This document shows positions 52,416 to 64,000 of a stretch of DNA of 64,000 nt, in pieces. This stretch comes from Aplidium turbinatum (Eukaryota > Chordata > Ascidiacea > Aplousobranchia > Polyclinidae), in NCBI GenBank assembly GCA_918807975.1, contig OU964926.1:23195996-23259995 (forward strand). Reading direction: 5' to 3'. The position numbers and the translations under genes are program-made. The notes below the pieces were generated by a model that was given only the letters and a program-made list of their open reading frames with translations, was not told the origin of the DNA and searched no databases. Positions within the stretch are counted from its first letter, which is position 1, and every line of letters begins with the position of its first letter.

Positions 52416-55400
52416 ATGGAAGATATTGTGGAAAGCCAGGAATATGGCAAAGGAGACTTTGTATTACTGGATGAGCTTAGTATTGAACACTTTATGAGCA
52501 ATTTAAAACTACGGTACAGTGTTGTTTTTATACCTGTCAATGTAACATGTTCTATACACAGAACCAAATTGAAAAAGAGTTGTTTAAATGGCTGCAGCTG
52601 AATCCCAAAATGATCTGGTTTTAGGATTATTATATATTGCTTGTCTTAGTTTTTTTCTGTGCACTTATCTTTAAGGAATATATTCATTGAAAGTGCAGTT
52701 AATAATAAGTGCCCCAAACTTAAACTAATTTGACTGTTTGCTTTAGTATATATATATCATTCAGTCTATATCCGTTGTGTTGGTTTTTGCAGCGGATTTA
52801 TATATTTGTGCATTTTTTATCTAACATTTTACAGTAGATATCTGTTTAAAATCAACTGTAACGAATCAAACTCTTTGATTGCACACCATGGCGTAAAGCG
52901 CCATAAACATAGCCAAGTGCTTCCAATTTATTTTGCCTCTTAAAGTTTAAATAGTAAATTTTTGTCATTGGTTACCGTCAATTGTAAAAAAATGGTAAGT
53001 ATACTCTCTTTTAAAAAAAATTGTAATGCAACATATCTGTGTATTTCAAACAGGTTCCAAAAAGGCCGCATCTACACTTATATCGGAGAAGTGGTGGTTT
53101 CTGTAAATCCTTATAAGTCCATGAATGTATACACACCTGAATATATAAAAAATTATAAAGGTGACTATCAGTCATATAATGTACAGCACTCAGTGATCAG
53201 TCTTAAACATTAGCCTTTTTAGTAGAAATTGTGCTCATTTTAATTGCCGACACTTATACCTTTACCAGTTAGCTCACATGCAACTTAAAAGCGTGCTTGT
53301 AATCTTATAACTTTTTGTTGCCTATTAATAAACTTCATATTAGGTTGATGCTTTTTTATTTTAGACAAGCTAGCTTGTTTGTGAGTGCTGAATAAATCAC
53401 ACTGTTAACTGCCACGGGATCTTTAAAGAGCCCCTGGCAGTTAACAGGATTTATTTACTTTAAAGAGCCCAAGCCATAAAAATACACACAGTTTGCAATC
53501 ACCATAACTCTGGTCTTTGTCGAACTACATGGATCCTACTTTTTTAGAAAGAGCAAGACTTGTATTTTCTAAAAGTTGAAAAAAAATTACTAGGTTTGTA
53601 TTTGAGGTTTCTCTGCCAGAGACATTTACAGAGGATTTTTTTAGTTTTTTGCAAGGTGAAGTTTATTTTTTTATTTTTTTCCATAACACAGAAACATCAT
53701 TGTAGCAACGTTTGTGTGAAAAGCCTGACACTTGCCTGACGACTGACGTCTAGCTGTAAAGTTTTCCGCAATTTGAAGACTTTTTTCAAATGTCCAAACA
53801 AAAACAAAAAAATACAAAATTTTGTAATTTGTCAAAAACCTTAGGCATTTTTGAGAAAAATAAACAAACTTTGTAACCTTATTTCAAAAGACTGTTAAAA
53901 ATACAACGTTTATGTTTTGATTTTTTTTCTGGCAATTACTATTCTCAAAATACAGCAGTTCAAAATTGAAGACTTGCTCAAGCTAAATTCTGAAAAATGA
54001 TTAAAAAAAAAAGCGTGTATTGTATACCAGTTAAAGTTTTCTTGCTGCCAGATTTGATGTAAAGTGATAAACTGCTTGAATGGTGGTTGAATACTTTTAA
54101 CTTATATATATATATGTTTTTTAATAGGAAGGGAATTTTGGGAAAGACCTCCCCACATCTTTGCTCTCGCTGATGCTGCTTACAAAACCATGAAAAGATA
54201 TTTAAAAGACACATGTATTGTTATATCAGGTACCGATATTATATGCTGTATTCATTTTGTCTTTTGTTTATTTGAATAGCCAATGATATTTTAGACAACA
54301 CTTGTTTACATATTTCAAGAAATATAAACTTGGTATGAACACTTGTTTTAAAAAAGAAATGACTGGTTGTCAACATGTCATGTTTACTAAAAGTTACAAA
54401 AACATCGTAATTGGGAATTTTTTTATTAACTGTGTTCAATAATGGTTCAATGCAGTGCTTAGTATAAGCGATGCAGTTTAGCTTCCCAGCTGCACAATCT
54501 TATTTGTTTTATGGGTTCAACCACTGCCACTGTTTACTGGAGTATCGGCCTCACTGTCCACTGAATGAAATCAATGTTAATATGCGTTTGTCTAGTATAC
54601 CAATACCATCCCTAGTGTAACAATGCATATTTTGAATCGGGAAAATAAACAGTTGATTATATTAACTGTGATGTGTAATTATTAGTGCAACCAATTTTTG
54701 ACCTGAAAATGCCCATTGGGTCATCTGCGCTCTAATTACTTTGTTATATTTAGCAATGTTGTTAGGTTGTTTCCTTTTGACTTGAGTGTTTTTTCCCCGT
54801 CTAACTCAGCATACAGTTTGTTTTTGTTATCATCCATGCTATGACGTCATTTTACTTCCTCTCTCGCATGCTTTGCTGCTGTATATCATCCACATGTCCA
54901 GTCATAGTCTCGTTGAGTAGTTCATGAGCTAATTGACTGAAGCCTAACTGTTTGTGACCTTATTTAGTTATACCGTACGATGTTAATATCAATCACATTT
55001 TTAAAAGTTATATGTGAGCTAATATAATTCAAGAAGAAAATCCCCACTGGTTAACCATAAAACAAACTCTTCTTCACATTATATCATCTAACAAGACCAA
55101 TAAACAACACAAAATTAATAGCAATATGTTCAATGTTCATGTTGGTAATTGAACTGGATACAAAAAAGACGTGTTTGACCAATGACGATCATTTCCAGGC
55201 TGGCTCGCATATGTTTTGTAAATTATGTTGGCGTTGTCATATCGTGTACATTGGAGGAAGATGTTTGAGATCACAAAAATGTAAAATATTCTACCAGGAC
55301 ACGTCTTTAGAAGCATTTTGTGCCCACATTGGCTGGTTGTGAACCAGTGGTCGGCGTTTCAAAGCACTTGTACCCACTAAATTTTATAATTTGTGTACAT

Positions 55401-58400
55401 TGCCTCAGTACACAATATCTGTTTTGATTTGTAGAAGCATGCAATGGCCTACTGCCCTACTCTCCCACTCACCAAAAGATACTTTTATTACATCGCTTTA
55501 TTGCCTCACGAAGTTGCGGCGATGTAAAAACGTTTGCTTCGGCTGTTTGCCCAAGGATATTATTTTCATCTCACATGCCATTGCACTGAGTGAGTCAAAG
55601 ACGTAAAAACCAACAGAAGTTTTCAAACAATTGGTTCTTGTAGTGAGGAATCATTGAGCCGGAAAACAAGCCCCACCCATTTTACATTTTGGTTCATTAA
55701 CATCTTTGACCAGTTTATTCAAGATTGCATCTTCAATGTCCATAACCCAGAAATGTGTCATGCATTGTGGATTCAATTTGTCGTTTTCTTTTCTCCCTCT
55801 CTGTCCAATGTGCAATGATAAAATGTAATTCAATTAATGTCACTTTGTCAGTTGTATATACAATGTCACTTTGTTTCAGGTGAGTCCGGAGCGGGAAAAA
55901 CAGAAGCTTCAAAAATCATCATGAACTACATCGCATCCATCACTAACGTTAGCGCACGAGCTGAGGTAGGTTCCTGTTTCCACTTGCTATTCCAGACAGC
56001 AACTGACTGGGATATGAACTTGTAGCTCGCTTTTGGCTAAAGCTGACAGTGTTTAACTGTTTAGTTGTGGAAGATCCATCTTCAATTCAGCTATTTTATC
56101 GTAAAAGATTTACTTTCCTGTTTTTCTGCGGTTTAGTGAAATGTTTTGAGTGACGCTAATCTAGTGCAATGCTATATTCTCAATAAGAAAGCGTAAAATC
56201 GTACAATAAATAAAATTCCTGGACTTAAAGCAACATCTCTAGTCTATTCTCTATCGTAGCTTACATAAATATATCCTATGGCATATCATATGTGTTGTTG
56301 TTGCTATAATTGATGTATGTTTTAATATGGCGCTGTTTGTCCAGTTGCTTTCATGGCATTATATCTTTTGTGACGTAATATAGCTTCTGTGACGTAATAT
56401 TCTCGTCGATGTCGTTGTGCAGATTGAACGGGTAACCGGTATTCTACTAAAGAGCAACGTTATTCTTGAATCGTTTGGGAACGCCAAGACAAACAGGAAT
56501 GACAACTCGTCGCGTTTTGGAAAATACATGGACATCAATTTTGACTTCAAGGGTGACCCAATCGGTGGCCACATAAACAATTACCTGCTTGAAAAGGTAA
56601 AAAGTTACAATCCAACTAGGTACCCTTGTTGACTCGTACCACTAAGAACGAACAATGTTTGCCTGGTCAGGGAAATTGACCAAAAATATAGATTTGACAC
56701 CGGGTTCTTTTCGGTTGTTATTCCGGAAGACAGCTCGGCAGTCGGCAGAGTGGGGTTGTACCGCACGTCGGCTCAGGTCTTTCTAAACTGTATATCTTGG
56801 AAAACTATATGTTTTAGAATATTGCCGATGTTGTATTGTGAATACAGTAAAATACAGAAATCGCCTTTTCATGTTGCCCTTCGCTCTGAGCATATCTTCC
56901 CTTCTGAGAGATTTGAATGGTTGTTATGTTATTATATGCAATTCAACCCTGTAATAGCTTTCTATCTCCAAATGCTCACCGCTGGGCATTACATAATATT
57001 TCAGCAGACGCTTCAAAATACTTGTCAAAGCCAAGTTAACACCCAAAACTGCCTGTGTTGCTATTCATATCAGTTTTCCAATTTTGAAAATCAACTGCAT
57101 TTCACCAAAGATAGATTTTAAATCATTTGGATTACATCTGATTTGTTGATAAGCATGGATTCCTTATAAAAAGAACCATTTTATGAATACGACTTACCCT
57201 AAACCTACCTGCTGATTGACAAGACATTGTTTATTTTTCAGTCCAGGGTAGTGCACCAGCAAGGTGGGGAGAGAAATTTCCACTCGTTTTACCAGTTATT
57301 GCTGGGTGCAACCGATCAAACACTTAACTCTCTTCACTTGAAAAGGGACCAAACTGCTTATACTTACACAAGTGAGTGGTATCTATCCATGTAACTCTGC
57401 TTTCACTTTCAGCTGCATGGGTAAGCTCATCTGACCGATGGTGGCAAGAACGTCGGTTCAACACCCATCCAAATCATGTGTTTTTTTTTCTTTGCAAAAC
57501 TCTTCATGCTATTATTTAGAGTTGGATGCGCCATTAACAGTGAAATTAAGCGAATTAAACAAATCGGCGATTAAGAAGATTAATTTGTTGATGTTTTTTT
57601 TCTTTTAATCCGTAATCTTTTTAGTCCTAATCCGCTGCATAGAACCGCCGATTACTGATCCACAGATAAAATACACAGCCTGATTTATTTGCGATTAGCT
57701 AATCAGACAATTAACTCAATCGGTCTTTTAAAAGATCGGCTTCTGCCGGAGCTTAGTGTGCTTCTGTTGTAATGAAGATTTTCTTATTTTTTTGTAAAAA
57801 CAAACTTATCGCTCTACAGACCAGGGTCAAACAAACAACACTCGATCTATCGACGACAAGCGAACATTTAAGGAAATGTCAGGGGCTTTGAAGGCTGTTG
57901 GCTTCACTCATGATGAGCAACAGACTTTGTTCAACTTGCTGGCCGTTGTCCTTCATCTGGTGAGAAAATTAATTCTCTCCCATATGCGTTCAATATCCAC
58001 TGCTCACTCGCATCACATTGAATCAAGCTATGCGAGCAGTATCGAGTGTACCGTATGTTTTATTGTTATTCTGAAGTGTTATTTTGTGCGAATTTCCACG
58101 TATGACGTTTCGTTAATGGCAAAATTAATTATTAATACGTATAAATACCAATATAATTAATAACATATTGAGAAAGCAAGGTTTAACATTTGACTAGTTT
58201 ACTTCACTTTGTGATATTTTTGTCCGCTGGTTTTTAGGGTCAACTTGAATTTGAGCTTACTGGCGACACAGTGAGAGTTAAGAACAAGGACGTACTGAAC
58301 TATATCGCAAACCTCATCGGAACAGGTTAGTTCTGCTTGTTCACATTTTTATCGCAGTGTATGCCATATCAATTTTTTTGTGCTTGCCTTCATTCTTGGA

Positions 58401-61400
58401 GCAACTAGTCAAGTGCCAGAAATATTCTGTCCAGAAATAATATTATAAAACAACGACACACTCCAACACCACTCGTCATGTACAATGATTAGGGAACTGT
58501 TTTCCGACAGCTAGTGCAAACCGCTACTACCACAACAACTTTATTAAGGTGTATTTGCAAGGTTTGATCGATTATTGTAAATCTACACATGATTGTGTTT
58601 TGTTGAAACCGCCCCCCCCCCACTTGCTGTATCCACCCCTGGTTGTCCCTAACAGTCCCCTTTGGTTAGTTTGGTCAGCCCAGTTGCTTGCGAACATGCC
58701 CACGCTCACATTTATCCGTTGCCGCTCATTGAGGGTAATAATGCAGCTTATCATGTCAAAAGCATTATCATATTCTGTCTTCGTACACAGACCTGGAGTC
58801 AGTGGAACAAGCCCTACTCACCCGTGTCATTGCGGGCAGGGGGGAAGTGATATCGAAAGTTCACTCCTTGGAGGACGTGAGCTCTGCCCGGGATGCGTTT
58901 GCCAAGGTAGGACTTGGATTATTTTGGTTTGTTTGCTTTAAAAACGATACTTTTTGCTGCTTACACACAAGTGACGTATTACAAAATTAACTTGGAAGAA
59001 ACGTCTTCACGCAAGCGTACCGTAGCAAGTTTTTGTGCACTTTGCTTTCTCGTGCCTTACTTTAAACAACAAAGTCTAAGTTATGTCTAGTTGTACCGTT
59101 TATGTTTATTTCTAGTTTTTTTATTCCAAGTTGCACAAACTTTAAAAACATTTGAATTTTATGAAATTCAAACAAACTCTTCAGGCGATCTACGAGCGAT
59201 TATTTTCGTGGATTGTCGGACGAATCAATGACATCATTGAAGTGAAGCTGGATGTGCACATGTGAGTAACGTCATTTTAATAGATTCCGGTTCTTAGCTT
59301 GTGGCCTTCAATTTGAATCGTGTCTTGACGCAAAGAAAAGTTTCTACTGTAAGGCACTATATTGAAAAAATCTAGAGGCAATTGCAACTCTTCGTAAGCT
59401 TTTAGTCATCTTAGACATGATACCCAAGGATAACTGTTATCTCTGCCAAAAAAATATTGACCCCAAAGTGAAAATACCTGCCCCCAAAATGGGTCTGCTA
59501 CTATTCGGTGAGTCCGATTCGGTGAGTCTGATTCGGTGAGTTACTAACTTCTAACCCCTAACCCAAACCCCTAACCCTAAAACGGCAATGATAATTAGGC
59601 TATGGTACCCGATAATTTAAAAAAAAAAAATTGAAAAAATCCCCCGTTAAGGGATCGGACTCACCGAATCGGACTCACCGAATCGGACTAACCGAATCGG
59701 ACTCACCGAATCGGACTCACCGAAACGGGCCATTCCGCCCCAAAATGGGGTTAAGTGGGCTAGTACAACAAAAATGTAAGTTATTGGAACGTGGTGTTTT
59801 CCTGTCAGCAATTTGTTCGTTTCATTATTGACTCCATAGGCGTTGAAGCAATGTAAAAAAACGACTATATTATACTTTGTGCCTTTCTGCTTGTTTTTCA
59901 TCCATGAGATATTTTTTCTTGCTATTCAACCCGACTCCTCTTCACTGAAGCAGGATTGTACAATGTGCATTGTTTAAATCGTTATGAGAGCATTGTAGGT
60001 GAAAATATATCCATCCGAAGAATATTCTTTGCCATGTCTTCTATTGTAGTAGAACCAACGCCTCATATCTTCCGCTGCTGGCACTTTATATTGCCTAACG
60101 TGGTTCACCATAAGCTAGGCTAGACATCTTGAGTGCCAATTATATCAGACAAGCATTTCACTTGTTCTATTTGTGTTCTGTTTTCTCGTGTTCTTTTTTT
60201 TATTGAAAATTTGTTGTTTCAAAACTGCGTGTGACGAGAAGCATCGATACTGCTGACGTTGATTGTTGATGGTTTCACTTTCAACGTCGAAGAATAGGAA
60301 GGCACATGGCACGAGTGTGGCTTGTCAGACGAAGAGTCTCGCAACTGGAATTTTAACTTTCGAATGCTCTTCATCATATCAGTTTAATTGTTTTTGAGTA
60401 TTTCCACCCCTGCTGGCAAAATACGTCCTTTTTATATTAATTCAAAGTTTGAAAACGAACTTTGTTGGGAGGGAACTACTCGCATTGCGTATTGTCGTTT
60501 TCAACTTTAGTTGCATTGAACATTTAGCCCAGTTCGCAACATCAATCCCTTTTAAATTGATTCAACATCTGCAGGCGTTGAATCGATAGGACAAGGGCAC
60601 ATTTTGATCGCTGAGTAGTACTTTGCGACTTTGATCTTCAACTGTGCGTCGGTCGGTTAGAACCAAGAATTTTAACCAATCAGTTTTACCTAAACAAGCC
60701 CTGGATGCATGTTTGTTTTTTCAAGCTTTCATGTTTGCGTATTGCCAACGTTGCAACACTTGTTGTAAATATTGTAAATTAAATTAAACATAAGAATGAC
60801 ATATCTGCTTCGTCGTATGAGCTGTTCTTCCGGACTATATGTTTGGGCATGATGTCATCAGCCATTCGACAGTCTCGTCATCCAGGGCCTTCAGTCCAAG
60901 CGTTCCATGTGGTGGTTGATGGATTGGGCAGTCATGGACGACATGATCTACTGTCTGGTCTGTGGCGCCACACTCGCATCCCGGTGAGGGAGCCAGGCCC
61001 CATCTGCACATGTCTGAACGAAAGCGACCGACGCCGGTTCGCAGGCGGTTAAGCCGGACCCACGTAAGTCTTGCGAGGGACATTCCCGGAGGGTGGGGAT
61101 CGACGTCGGGTAGGAAATCGCGGAGTCGGGAGGTGTTGTTTTGCCACTCCATGTTCCATGTGTAGTTCGTCCAGTGTGCCGCACTTATTCCAAGATCTTC
61201 AACGTTGTTCAGAAGCTGTCGTGCGGCGGGCACAAACCGCGTGCGGTTGACACCGCCATCAATGACGCACTACGCACTGTGACTGGATGCCTGCGTCCCA
61301 CTCCAACGGACTGCCTTCCCATCCTTGCAGGCATCCAACCTGCTGAGCTTCGCCGTAAAGGAGCCATGATTTCCCTTGCTTGTTGCGCACAGGACCCCGA

Positions 61401-63268
61401 CCACCTCCTCCACAGTACACTTTAGCGCCTACCTGGAGGACAGCAGCGACTGAAATCAAGAATGACATATATTACCTTCTAACTGTCATGTTGCTTTTTA
61501 GATATGGCAAGAGCACAGTGATTGGCGTTTTGGACATCTACGGGTTTGAGATCTTCGACAACAACAGCTTCGAACAATTTTGCATCAATTATTGCAACGA
61601 GAAGCTGCAACAACTCTTCATTGAGTTGGTTTTGAAGCAGGTTTGTGTTTTCGAACATGTGGTAATACTATCACTCATCAGTGTTGCCATTGTATTGATT
61701 GACTTGTCCTGAGTGAAGCGATGTTGCAGAAAGCAGTGGCCTTATGCCTTGATAAACTTAAAAGATTCTTGATCCTGTTCGTTCTAATTCAGTTGACTGC
61801 GATGTTGTTGTCTGTGGGTGGAAGATTTTTGTATTTTCTGCTCATTTTGAAGCGAGTGCTTGCCTGTGTCTATCGCTCATGCACCACTACAATTTTGATC
61901 TCTTTATGGTGCGGTTTTGTATCTAGGAACAAGAGGAATACCTTCGTGAGGGCATCACTTGGCAGAACGTGGAGTATTTCAACAACTGCATCATCTGTGA
62001 TCTAGTGGAGCAACCACACAAAGGGATCATAGCTATCCTGGATGAGGCCTGTCTTAACGTGGGCACGGTCACGGATGAGATGTTCTTGGAAGCGATGGAC
62101 AAAAAGTTGAAGGATCATGAACATTACATGAGCAGGAGGGTAAGCATCATTTAGAATCAGGAGCATCATCTTTTCAGCTGGGGTTAGTAGCATCCCCTGA
62201 TGTACCGTTGTACTAGCACTGCTTTATACCAAACATTGGTGTGGGTTTGACGCCTGTAAGAACATACTTAATACTTATCCAATTTTTTTTATGCTACTCC
62301 CTGCTAGCACTGCAATCGACATCAGGAGGTGCTGGCAAGCTATAAATACATGACACGGTATAGCCAAATGGCCACCATCAATCAAGTTTATTAAAGCTGC
62401 ATGGACAGATCCTAGCCTGTCCAGATCTGTTTACAGGGCTGCCAGAGTCGGAAAGGAATTAAGAAAATAAAAAATTAAATTAAAAATTAACTCTAGAGGT
62501 TTGTTTTATTCTATCACTTGCTTGCTTATTTTATGTCATCAATATTATAACAGCGTGAAAAAAGGTAGGTTTGGCTTCACGTTTCTGATAGACTGTAAAC
62601 CAGGTTTACTGAGATCAAATCTTTTAGACACTGTCACTTGGGCGCCTGCTCAATGCTCATTTTGGCTCTGGGCACGTGTTTTTGAATCCTATGTTTAAAT
62701 TCAAACAATTTTCAGTTGGCTCCGAAAGAGAAAGATTTGGTTCACCACCGAGACTTCCGCGTCGTTCACTACGCCGGGAACGTTACCTACTCTGTGGTTG
62801 GATTCATGGAGAAAAACAGAGACAAGTTGTTCCAGGACTTCAAACGACTGCTCTACAAAAGGTTATAAGCTGCTAATGCCTTGTATAATCAGAGATCGTT
62901 AATTATATTTTTAACTTTGTTTGACTAAGTTCCATACAGTTTTCTGTGCAGTAAAACTGGATAGAATCAATTCCCAACAACCGGGAAGTGTGGCGTAAGG
63001 CTGTGTAAAATGTGGTGGAAACCTGCCAGCGAGGCAAACGCCGCGTCTTGCCCATAAAAAAAAGAATACAAATGGATGACAATTTGTTTGGTCAAATAAC
63101 TTCGGCTAATCAAAAGCTGTCTGATTATGTTTCAGTTCCAACCCTGTCGTGTCACAGATGTGGCCTGAAGGTGCGCAGAGCGTCCGTGAAGTGACCAAGC
63201 GGCCAGTGACAGCAGGAACTATATTTAAAAACTCAATGATCCAGCTCGTACAGAAGCTCGCCTCCAAG
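52416..63268 (+). CDS. MYO1D-like: Unconventional myosin I, MYO1D/MYO1G type (5' part, 14 exons)
   Basis: Exons: 52416-52513, 53054-53160, 54128-54229, 55880-55965, 56423-56596, 57242-57371, 57820-57959, 58238-58325, 58791-58906, 59185-59261, 61502-61640, 61927-62139, 62716-62861, 63136-63268. All have GT...AG borders and keep frame, giving 583 residues of the motor head. The P-loop is GESGAGKT (103-110), switch [17 protein letters not shown] (151-166) and switch II DIYGFE (384-389). Glu327, 16 residues before DAFAK, is the acidic TEDS-rule residue, so heavy-chain phosphorylation is not needed. The start [20 protein letters not shown] matches MYO1D (MAEQESLEFGKADFVLMD). Family members are single-headed actin motors with calmodulin-binding IQ motifs and a membrane-binding TH1 tail; fly and vertebrate MYO1D orthologues set left-right chirality. 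The IQ and tail exons lie beyond the window. Confidence 0.95.
53400..53475. repeat. Small intronic palindrome
   Basis: CTGTTAACTGCCA and TGGCAGTTAACAG form a perfect 13-bp inverted repeat around a ~20-base loop in myosin intron 2. CTTTAAAGAGCCC is repeated directly just beyond. Confidence 0.6.
59500..59730. repeat. Inverted arrays of a 14-bp unit flanking a telomere-like tract
   Basis: About three copies of ATTCGGTGAGTCCG at the left (59502-59540) face about five inverted copies CGGACTCACCGAAT at the right (59656-59725). Between them is a CCCTAA-like tract (about 59551-59582). It lies in myosin intron 10 and may be a MITE. Confidence 0.75.
60804..61457 (-). mobile_element. 5'-inverted LINE insertion in a myosin intron, 13-bp duplication
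   Basis: The 3' part (about 60840-61235) codes on the minus strand ([50 protein letters not shown]). The 5' part (about 61240-61440) codes on the plus strand ([32 protein letters not shown]). In the 17 kb copy both parts are on one strand. AAGAATGACATAT flanks both sides (60791-60803, 61458-61470), so this is one insertion with an internal inversion, as made by twin priming. Confidence 0.88.
62140..62715. other. Myosin intron 12
   Basis: Intronic; no repeat or secondary gene could be bounded. Confidence 0.5.
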
Positions 63269-64000
63269 GTAATTTAAACCAGGATTTGTAAATGCCACAA
63301 AACAGATCTAACTGCTTATCTTTTACGATTTTGCAACCGTATAATTTTTTTGCTTGAATGTAGATCTTGTTTTATGTAAAATTATGTATCTTATCTGTAA
63401 CATACCAACAACTACCATTTGATTTTTTACAATTTTATTGAAAGCACTCTTTTTAGGATTTCCTTATTGCTCTGTTGCTAACAACTCGGCTAATGTAAAC
63501 AAATCTATCGTCACAATGATGGGTGCCATTACGTCATAGCATGATTTGAGTCGTACGATATTTTGAGCGTCATATGACGTTGATATCCGCTTTTAAAGCT
63601 TCCGTGACGTAGTCGCGCCAGCGTCGCTGTTGGATTTCCTCTGATTTTTGCCATATCTGGACTTATGCTTGACACACTGTATGTTAAAAGATTGTGGGCG
63701 GAAGGCAAGATAGCCAGTGCTCATGTCCACATTCAGTGGGTGTCTTGCCAAAGCACGACGACTTGCTTCTGTTGGGTGTCGAACCGGCGACCTTTCGAGT
63801 AGCAGCCAGACACTTTCACCACTCTACTATTAAGTGGAACGCCAGATTTGAGTGGATGATAAACATTGATGTATATACAGATGACGTTGTTTGCTCATTT
63901 AGTCTCGATGAAAAAGGAAAGACATTTGACTAAACATGGAAACTGCAAAAAAATAGGAATAATAAAAATGTTTGGAATTACTCTATTTAAAAATTGGTCA
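63269..64000. other. Myosin intron 14 (start)
   Basis: No further motor exon (expected to begin EPYYVRCIKPN) is seen before the end of the window. Several TGACGT/TGACGTA words cluster at 63525-63620. A SINE follows at about 63.7 kb. Confidence 0.6.
63692..63840 (-). mobile_element. tRNA-derived SINE, type A
   Basis: In reverse complement, TAGTAGAGTGG and GGTTCGACACC are the A and B boxes. The distal GCAAGACACCCACTGAATGTGG-like body matches the plan of the 20 kb copy. It lies in intron 14 of the myosin gene. Confidence 0.7.

Noticed and set aside
57410-57490. tRNA-like element in a myosin intron
   Set aside because: Only a box B-like GGTTCAACACC is convincing; box A and the body cannot be matched to the SINE types.

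Overview
This 64 kb window is nuclear DNA of an animal: AT-rich, intron-bearing, and crowded with transposable elements. Four host loci can be recognised by protein similarity: a glycogen-targeting PP1 subunit (PPP1R3-like), an ARL16-type small GTPase, an N-terminal fragment of AP-1 gamma-adaptin, and the first 14 coding exons of a class I myosin of the MYO1D/MYO1G type. A small exon-like block with a P2X7-type cysteine-rich cytoplasmic domain is a fifth, weaker candidate. Moderate introns (about 200-2,250 bp in the myosin), the mix of BEL/Pao, P-like, hAT and LINE elements, and abundant tRNA-derived SINEs fit an invertebrate deuterostome such as a tunicate, but the species cannot be fixed from the sequence.

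Layout. 1-3.57 kb: no recognised gene; a hairpin and a CpG-dense patch. 3.58-7.01 kb: a P-like DNA transposon with ~93-bp terminal inverted repeats (TIRs) and a THAP-domain reading frame, carrying a pogo-like MITE. 7.0-7.3 kb: LINE 3' fragment. 7.50-13.36 kb: a young but incomplete BEL/Pao LTR element. 13.75-16.09 kb: hAT transposon within hAT transposon. 16.2-16.45 kb: P2X7-like domain. 17.2-19.94 kb: APE-type LINE, bounded by a hAT remnant (19.95-20.99 kb) that itself holds a SINE. 21.8-23.7 kb: PPP1R3-like gene with a hAT MITE in its intron. 24.3-28.5 kb: SINEs, an old solo LTR, hAT copies and LINE tails. 29.1-31.1 kb: ARL16 and the AP-1 gamma fragment, both on the minus strand. 32.9-34.4 kb: two nested hATs. 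35.9-40.4 kb: a MITE, a long hairpin and two minisatellites. 40.9-43.5 kb: SINEs. 44.5-48.8 kb: a composite hAT nest. 50.3-51.5 kb: a MITE and a LINE tail. 52.4 kb to the end: the myosin gene, continuing past the window, with a 5'-inverted LINE, an inverted-array repeat and a SINE in its introns.

The host genes do not form an obvious functional cluster. The strongest structural story is the transposon stratigraphy: at least ten insertions can be delimited to the base by target-site duplications (TSDs), many nested, so their relative ages can be read. I found no prokaryotic-style operons, CRISPR arrays, rRNA genes or convincing functional tRNA genes.
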